Shown here piece after piece: positions 58,917-64,000 of a stretch of DNA of 64,000 bases. Source of the DNA: Streptomyces sp. AC550_RSS872. GTDB lineage: Bacteria; Actinomycetota; Actinomycetes; Streptomycetales; Streptomycetaceae. The translations under genes were made by a program, and so were the position numbers. Position 1 is the stretch's first letter. Every line of letters begins with the position of its first letter. Below the pieces are notes generated by a model. That model worked only from the letters and a program-made list of their open reading frames with translations. It searched no databases and was not told the origin of the DNA. Location: assembly GCF_019049285.1 (NCBI RefSeq), contig NZ_JAGMUL010000006.1, forward strand, positions 34,139 through 98,138, given 5' to 3'.

Positions 58917-59171
58917 ATGAGTGACAAGGCCCGCAAGCTGTTCGAGGCGCTCGACCTCGACGAGAACGGGACCCTGACCCGCGCGGAGGTGATCATCGCG
59001 CTGCGGACGAAGGGGCCGTCTCTGGCCGCGTCGGGAGACCTGCCGTTCTGGGGCCTGGGAGACGAGGACGCCTCCTCCGCGCTGTTCGACGCGGCCGACC
59101 AGAACGGCGACGAGGTGCTGACCCTGGAGGAGTTCGCGGCGGTGGTGGACCGCCGCTTCGGCTGGCGGTGA
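58917..59171 (+). CDS. EF-hand calcium-binding protein (calerythrin/calmodulin-like, small)
   Basis: An 84-aa protein with two EF-hands: loop DLDENGTLTRAE (residues 13-24) and loop DQNGDEVLTLEE (about 61-72), both with canonical acidic positions 1, 3, 5 and 12. Between them is a shorter linker with WGLGDED. Cytoplasmic calcium buffer or sensor. ACGAGGA lies 6 nt before the ATG. It is divergent from the ACT gene. Confidence 0.85.
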   Translation: MSDKARKLFEALDLDENGTLTRAEVIIALRTKGPSLAASGDLPFWGLGDEDASSALFDAADQNGDEVLTLEEFAAVVDRRFGWR

Positions 59172-59249
59172 CACCGTCCTGACGCCTGCCGGGTAGACCA
59201 ACCGCTTCAGCCTCCTTCAATGGAGCACGGTCTAATGTTGTGCACTTTC

Positions 59250-59278
59250 TTGACGGCGGTCAGCTTGAAGCCTACCTT
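59250..59278 (+). promoter_or_regulatory. Putative promoter of the MFS transporter operon
   Basis: TTGACG (59250-59255), 17-nt spacer, TACCTT (59273-59278), 35 nt upstream of the transporter start. Confidence 0.5.
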
Positions 59279-59312
59279 CGCGGTGTCCTTCCCCCGGTCA
59301 AGGGAGACCGCG

Positions 59313-60671
59313 ATGCCCCCGTCCCCCGTCGCATCACCGTCACCGGCCAGCCCCGAAAGCACCCGGCAACTCCGCCGGGTGGCGCTCTCCGGGCTGCTCG
59401 GTACCGCCGTGGAGTTCTACGACTTCCTCGTCTACGGCACCGTCGCCGCCCTCGTCTTCGGCGAGCTGTTCTTCCCCGGCGCCGACCCGGCCGTCGGCAC
59501 GATCGCCGCGTTCGGCACCTTCGCCGCCGGCTATGTCGCCCGCCCGCTCGGCGGCATCGTCTTCGGGCACTTCGGCGACCGGCTCGGCCGCAAGTCGATG
59601 CTGCTGCTCACCATGGGACTGATGGGCGGCGCCAGCTTCCTGATCGGCCTGCTGCCCACGTACGACACGATCGGCGTCTGGGCGCCGGTCCTGCTGATCA
59701 CGCTGCGCGTCGTCCAGGGCCTCGCCATCGGAGGTGAGTGGGGCGGCGCCACCCTGATGGTCGTCGAGCACGCCGGCGAGCGGCGCCGCGGCCTGTGGTC
59801 GAGCTTCACGCAGATGGGAGCACCGCTCGGCTCCCTGCTCTCCTCGCTGGTCGTCACTCTCGTGGTCGCCATGCCCCGGGACCAGTTCGCGGCCTGGGGC
59901 TGGCGTGTGCCGTTCCTGCTGAGCGTGGTGCTGCTCGGCGTCGGCCTGTTCGTCCGGCTGAAGGTCGTCGAGAGCCCGCTGTTCGCCGAGGTGAAGAAGG
60001 ACCGCGCCGAGGCCCGGCTGCCCATCGTCGACGTGCTGCGCAGTCCCCGTCCGCTGCTGCTGGCCTGCTGTGTCGGCATCGGCGCCTTCACCGCCCAGTC
60101 CCTGCTGACCAGTTACCTCATCGCGTACGCCACCGGCATCGGCTACGCCCGCCCGCAGGTGCTCACCGCGCTCACCGTCTCCGCCTGTGCCGCCCTGGTC
60201 GTGCTGCCCTGCGCCTCCGCGCTCTCCGACCGCGTCGGCCGCCGCCCGGTCGTCCTCGCCGGAGCCGTCACCTCGGCCGCGCTCGCGTTCCCCGTGCTCG
60301 CCCTGGTCGACTCCAGGTCTCCGGGACTGCTCATCCTCGCGGTCGTCCTCGGCCACGGCATCGCCCAGTCCGTGATGTACGGCCCCCTGGGCGCGCTGCT
60401 CACCGAGATGTTCGGCACCCGGGTCCGCTACACCGGCGCCTCCCTCGGCTACCAGGGCGCCACTCTCATCGGCGCCGGCTTCTCCCCCATGATCGCCGGA
60501 AGCCTGGTGGCCGGCAGCGGCAACGGCACCCCCGTCGCCCTGCTGATCTGCGGAGGCTCCCTCATCACCGCGCTGACCGTCTGGTTCGTGCGCGAGACCA
60601 GCCGTACGTCCCTCTCCGGCTCCACGACCGAACCCGCCGAGGCCCCCCACACGCAGGAGATCACCGCATGA
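59313..60671 (+). CDS. MFS transporter, metabolite:H+ symporter (MHS) family
   Basis: A 452-aa 12-helix transporter of the MHS family (shikimate, citrate, proline/betaine type): LSGLLGTAVEFYDFLVYGT in helix 1, RPLGGIVFGHFGDRLGRKSML in loop 2-3 and GGEWGGATLM in helix 5. It imports an organic acid or osmolyte. AGGGAGA lies 5 nt upstream of ATG 59313; longer in-frame starts would include the promoter. Its stop overlaps the secreted hydrolase start (ATGA), suggesting that it takes up the hydrolase product. Confidence 0.85.
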   Translation: MPPSPVASPSPASPESTRQLRRVALSGLLGTAVEFYDFLVYGTVAALVFGELFFPGADPAVGTIAAFGTFAAGYVARPLGGIVFGHFGDRLGRKSMLLLTMGLMGGASFLIGLLPTYDTIGVWAPVLLITLRVVQGLAIGGEWGGATLMVVEHAGERRRGLWSSFTQMGAPLGSLLSSLVVTLVVAMPRDQFAAWGWRVPFLLSVVLLGVGLFVRLKVVESPLFAEVKKDRAEARLPIVDVLRSPRPLLLACCVGIGAFTAQSLLTSYLIAYATGIGYARPQVLTALTVSACAALVVLPCASALSDRVGRRPVVLAGAVTSAALAFPVLALVDSRSPGLLILAVVLGHGIAQSVMYGPLGALLTEMFGTRVRYTGASLGYQGATLIGAGFSPMIAGSLVAGSGNGTPVALLICGGSLITALTVWFVRETSRTSLSGSTTEPAEAPHTQEITA

Positions 60672-62044
60672 GAAACGGGTCCCGCACCACCCTCGCCGCG
60701 GCGCTGCTGCTCGCCGTCACCGCGCTCCCCACCTCGGCCGCCGCCGCCCCCGGGGCCACCCACGTCGACGGCCAACTCCCCTCGGGCGCCACGTACTTGA
60801 TGGATGTGCCCGCAGGCTGGAACGGCACCGTCCTGGTCTTCAGCCACGGCTACACGCCCGGCCCGGCCAACCCCGCCCAGAACGCCCCGGACGACGCCAC
60901 GAAGGCCCTGCTCCTCCAGCGGGGCTACGCCCTCATCGGCTCCTCCTACGCCACCACCGGCTGGGCCGTGACGGACGCGGTCCCCGACCAGCTCGCCACC
61001 CTCTCCGTCTTCACCGACCGCTTCGGGGCACCCTCCCGGACCATCGCCTGGGGACGGTCGTACGGCGGTCTGGTCACGACCGCGATCGCCGAGCGGCACC
61101 CCGAGCGCATCGACGGCTCGCTCTCCCTGTGCGGTCTGGTCCACGGCGGTGTCGCCAACTGGAACAACACCCTCGACCCGGTCTTCGCCCTCAAGACGCT
61201 CCTCGCGCCCGGCTCCGCGATCCCCCTGGTGAACCTCCCCGACCAGCAGACGGCCGCCGACGCGGCGAACGCTCTGACGGCCGCGGTCGACTCGGCGCAA
61301 TCGACGCCGGCCGGGCGGGCCCGGATCGCCCTGGCCGCCGCCCTGCACAACATCCCGGGCTGGAACGATCCGGCACAGCCGCGGCCCGCCCCGACGGACT
61401 GGGACGCACAGCAGGCGAACCAGTACACGGCCGTCAAGGGTCTGGTGAAGTTCCCCGCCTTCAGCTGGCGGCAGGAGGCCGAGACCCGGGCGGGCGGCAA
61501 CATGTCCTGGAACACCGGCGTCGACCACGCACGGCTGCTCGGCAAGTCCTCCGTCCGCAAGGAGGTCACCGAGCTGTACAAGAAGGCCGGCCTGTCCCTG
61601 CGCGCCGACCTCGCCACCCTCAACCGCGCCCCGCGCATCGGAGCCGACCCGGACGCCGTGGCCCGGATGAGCCGCACCAGCTCCTTCACCGGCAAACTGA
61701 CCAAGCCGCAGCTCTCCGTCCACACCATCGGCGACGCCCTCGTCCCCGTGCAGACGGAGAGCGCCCTGAAGCGGGCCGTCACCAGCGCCGGGTCGGCGTC
61801 CCTGCTGCGGCAGGCGTACACGGACAACGCCGGGCACTGCACCTTCAGCCCCGCCGAACAGCTCTCGGCCCTGCACACCCTGGAGGACCGCCTCACCGCC
61901 GGCAAGTGGGTCGGAACCGATCCTGACTCCCTCAACTCCCGTGCCACAAAGGCCGATCCGACGACACCCACGCGCTATGTGCCGTACCGCCCCGCCCCGT
62001 ATCCGCGTCCGTACGACCTTGCCCACCCCGCCGACGGCCGCTGA
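60668..62044 (+). CDS. Secreted alpha/beta hydrolase
   Basis: A 458-aa hydrolase with a signal peptide (1-28, SRTTLAAALLLAVTALP, cut near AAA). The alpha/beta-hydrolase core has VFSHGYTPGP (oxyanion region), the nucleophile elbow AWGRSYGGL (Ser at about 142), and a likely C-terminal histidine in DNAGHCTFSP (about 393), with an acid near HTIGDALVPV. The class is esterase or peptidase-like with a long lid region; the substrate is unknown. Translationally coupled to the MHS transporter. Confidence 0.8.
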   Translation: MRNGSRTTLAAALLLAVTALPTSAAAAPGATHVDGQLPSGATYLMDVPAGWNGTVLVFSHGYTPGPANPAQNAPDDATKALLLQRGYALIGSSYATTGWAVTDAVPDQLATLSVFTDRFGAPSRTIAWGRSYGGLVTTAIAERHPERIDGSLSLCGLVHGGVANWNNTLDPVFALKTLLAPGSAIPLVNLPDQQTAADAANALTAAVDSAQSTPAGRARIALAAALHNIPGWNDPAQPRPAPTDWDAQQANQYTAVKGLVKFPAFSWRQEAETRAGGNMSWNTGVDHARLLGKSSVRKEVTELYKKAGLSLRADLATLNRAPRIGADPDAVARMSRTSSFTGKLTKPQLSVHTIGDALVPVQTESALKRAVTSAGSASLLRQAYTDNAGHCTFSPAEQLSALHTLEDRLTAGKWVGTDPDSLNSRATKADPTTPTRYVPYRPAPYPRPYDLAHPADGR

Positions 62045-62096
62045 AGCCGTACGACCGCCCGCCGCACGGTCGGGGGGCGGTCGTACGCTGTGCTCC

Positions 62097-62942
62097 GTGG
62101 AGGACGACGACATCCTGGACGGTCAGGGCAGCTCAGAGGGGCCGCAGCAGCGCCCGCAGTCGCTCATGCTGACGTTCTTCGGCAACCACGTGCTGGACGA
62201 GGGCGACCTGTGCGTCTACTCGGGCAGCATCATCGACGTGCTCGGCCGGGTGGGGGTCGGTGAGCAGGCCGTGCGCTCGACCCTCACCCGGATGGTCAAC
62301 CGCGGTCTGCTGCGGCGCCGGCGCGAGGGCCGCAAGATGTTCTTCGGCCTCACCCCGCAGGCGACCCGCGTCCTGGAGGACGGCCGCGTCCGCATCTGGC
62401 AGCAGGGCGCGGTCAACGACGACTGGGACGGCTCCTGGACCCTGCTCGGGTTCTCCCTGCCCGACTCCTGGAAACGCCAGCGCCACGACCTGCGCTCCCG
62501 GCTCACCTGGTCCGGGTTCGGGGCGCTGTACAGCGGGCTGTGGATCGCGCCCGGGAGGGTCGACGTCGCCGCCGTGGTCGCGGAGCTGGGTCTGACCGAC
62601 CATGTCAAGATCTTCCACGCCCAGGCGGACGACGCCACCGACATCGCGCGGATGATCCATGGCGCCTGGGACCTGGAGAGCATCGCCGCGCGCTACGTCA
62701 CCTTCGACAAGCGATGGACGGCCCATCTGGACGCCGGATCGGGCGACGACCCGATCGGGACCCGGCTGCGGCTGGTCAGCGAATGGCTCTGGACCATCCG
62801 CACGGACCCACGGCTCCCCGCCCGGCACCTTCCCTCCGACTGGCCGGCCCGCCCCGCCCAGGAGACGTTCCGCCGCGTCGCCGCACACACCGAACGGCCC
62901 GCACGGCTGATGGCGCGGGAGCTGCTGGAGACGACACGTTGA
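62097..62942 (+). CDS. PaaX-family transcriptional regulator
   Basis: A 281-aa PaaX-like repressor: N-terminal winged helix (about residues 20-90, SLMLTFFGNHVLDEG, VRSTLTRMVNRGLLRRRREGRK), central PaaX domain (DDWDGSWTLLGFSLP, GALYSGLWIAPGRVD) and C-terminal domain. PaaX in E. coli senses phenylacetyl-CoA; homologues sense other acyl-CoAs. The GTG at 62097 begins the conserved region. It is 52 nt after the hydrolase gene and likely controls the transporter-hydrolase operon. Confidence 0.82.
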   Translation: MEDDDILDGQGSSEGPQQRPQSLMLTFFGNHVLDEGDLCVYSGSIIDVLGRVGVGEQAVRSTLTRMVNRGLLRRRREGRKMFFGLTPQATRVLEDGRVRIWQQGAVNDDWDGSWTLLGFSLPDSWKRQRHDLRSRLTWSGFGALYSGLWIAPGRVDVAAVVAELGLTDHVKIFHAQADDATDIARMIHGAWDLESIAARYVTFDKRWTAHLDAGSGDDPIGTRLRLVSEWLWTIRTDPRLPARHLPSDWPARPAQETFRRVAAHTERPARLMARELLETTR

Positions 62943-63135
62943 GGTAGTCAGCGGCCTGGACGCTGCCGCCCCTTCCTGCACCGCGCCGGGCTTACCGCCG
63001 CCCCGAACGGCGCCGAGGAAGCGCCGGTTTCCTGATCAAGTGTCACTCAGCGGGCGGAAGGAACACGACGACGGCCCGCGAAACGCCGCCCGTGGTCCTT
63101 CTCGGCCCTCCTCCGACCGGCGAACATGCGATGTC

Positions 63136-64000
63136 ATGGACATCTTGCTCGTCGCCAGCGCGTTCAACAGCCTGTCCCAGCGGCTGTACGCCGAACTGTC
63201 GGACCTCGGGCACGGGGTGGACGTCGTCCTCGCCTCGCACGGCCCCGACGCGGTCCGGGCCGCCGTACGCGAGGCGCGTCCGGAACTGGTCGTCGCTCCG
63301 ATGCTGAAGACGGCGTTGCCGGAGGACGTGTGGCAGGAGCACACCTGCCTGGTCGTGCATCCGGGGCCACCCGGTGACCGCGGCCCGTCCTCCCTGGACT
63401 GGGCGATCACCGAGAAGGCGCCTGCCTGGGGTGTGACGGTGCTTCAGGCCCAGGCGGCGATGGACGCGGGCGACGTGTGGGCCGAGGGGACCTTCCCGGT
63501 GGTGCCGGTCGGCAAGAGCGACCTGTACCGCAACGAGGTCTCCGACGCCGCCACGGCCGCCGTACTGCTGGCCGTGCGGCGGTTCGCCGACGGATCGTTC
63601 AAGCCGAAGCCGCAGAGCGACCCCGCGATCCCCGTGGTGTGGCGCGACCTCGTCCGCCAGGAGCAACGCCGGATCGACTGGGAGAACGACAGCACGGCCA
63701 CGGTGCTGCGCAAGCTCCGCGGCGCCGACTCGCAGCCGGGGGTGCTGGACGAGATCTGCGGCCAGGAGGTGTACCTGCACGGCGGTCATCCCGAGGACCT
63801 GCTGCACGGGCACCCCGGCGAGTTGCTCGCCACGCGGTCCGGCGCGGTCTGCCGGGCCACCCGGGACGGCGCCGTGTGGATCCCGGAACTGCGACCCCGC
63901 AAGAACTCCGGCGACCCGGCCCCGTTCCGCCGCCCCGCGGCCTCGGTGCTCGCCACGTTCCCGGCTCCGCCCGGCACCCGCGGCGTGCCGGGTTCGAGCG
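63136..64000 (+). CDS. hypX: HypX/HoxX-like hydrogenase maturation protein, N-terminal part
   Basis: The first 288 residues of a formyltransferase-fold protein: DILLVASAFNSLSQRLYAEL, PMLKTALPEDVW, the HypX/HoxX hallmark HPGPPGDRGPSSLDWAI (about 75-91), and GVTVLQAQAAMDAGDVWAE. HypX makes CO from formyl-tetrahydrofolate for the NiFe active site of oxygen-tolerant hydrogenases. The enoyl-CoA-hydratase-like C-terminal half would lie past the right edge. ATG 63136 starts exactly at the fold. A hydrogenase cluster is expected to the right. Confidence 0.82.
   Translation, partial: MDILLVASAFNSLSQRLYAELSDLGHGVDVVLASHGPDAVRAAVREARPELVVAPMLKTALPEDVWQEHTCLVVHPGPPGDRGPSSLDWAITEKAPAWGVTVLQAQAAMDAGDVWAEGTFPVVPVGKSDLYRNEVSDAATAAVLLAVRRFADGSFKPKPQSDPAIPVVWRDLVRQEQRRIDWENDSTATVLRKLRGADSQPGVLDEICGQEVYLHGGHPEDLLHGHPGELLATRSGAVCRATRDGAVWIPELRPRKNSGDPAPFRRPAASVLATFPAPPGTRGVPGSS

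Noticed and set aside
1..64000. tRNA, rRNA, CRISPR arrays, complete insertion sequences or attachment sites
   Set aside because: I read both strands for these and saw no cloverleaf with a CCA-type 3' end, no regular spaced repeats, and no intact transposase or integrase.

Overview
The window reads as chromosomal DNA of a Streptomyces or close relative. It has very high GC, GTG starts, many 4-bp ATGA/GTGA stop-start overlaps, a CebR-type operator, a DmdR-like iron box, large secreted polysaccharidases and a WXG100/EccC island. I see no rRNA, tRNA, CRISPR array, prophage or complete IS. Both ends cut genes: an aspartase on the left and a HypX-like hydrogenase maturase on the right.

Layout. 1-4022 (minus): an asparagine/aspartate catabolic operon, regulator-ansP-ansA-aspA. 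4136-6323: uppP and a crcB-DUF190-crcB fluoride-export operon. 6401-7679: an SMP-30-like protein and a small HTH regulator. 7899-15968: a galactan-utilisation locus. It holds secreted GH53 galactanase and GH42 beta-galactosidase on minus, and a binding protein, two permeases and a LacI regulator on plus; the divergent promoter region carries a LacI-type operator. 16133-21283: assorted genes (VOC protein, MarR, an orphan PqqB, SseB-like, a flavin-dependent monooxygenase-like enzyme, a phosphoribosyltransferase-hydrolase fusion). 21383-23448: cysteine hydrolase plus NCS1 permease. 23526-24338: a gene graveyard where a deletion joined the tails of two divergent genes.

24377-45748 is the most unusual region, a type VII (Esx)-like island. 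Minus strand: a 2819-aa multidomain protein, a beta-helix/AAA+ (EccA-like) fusion and a one-TM surface protein. Plus strand: a coiled-coil protein, a small WXG100-like protein without a WXG motif, an ECF sigma factor, a one-TM protein and a three-module EccC ATPase. No EccB, EccD, EccE or mycosin gene lies inside it. The genes look like an ATPase, a chaperone-type AAA+ protein, putative substrates and a dedicated sigma factor, possibly forming a minimal or hybrid export system.

45714-55019: M9 collagenase, LysR regulator, a long-form GAPDH, a cyclase plus ThDP-enzyme operon, then a CebR box, the remains of a CBM2 gene broken by an 80-bp MITE, and a GH5 mannanase. 55193-58384: an iron-siderophore uptake operon behind an iron box but without its ATPase. 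58411-62942: ACT protein, EF-hand protein, and an MFS transporter-hydrolase-PaaX regulator group. 63136 onward: HypX-like gene.

All functional calls come from reading translated sequence and recalled family motifs. No database search was run.
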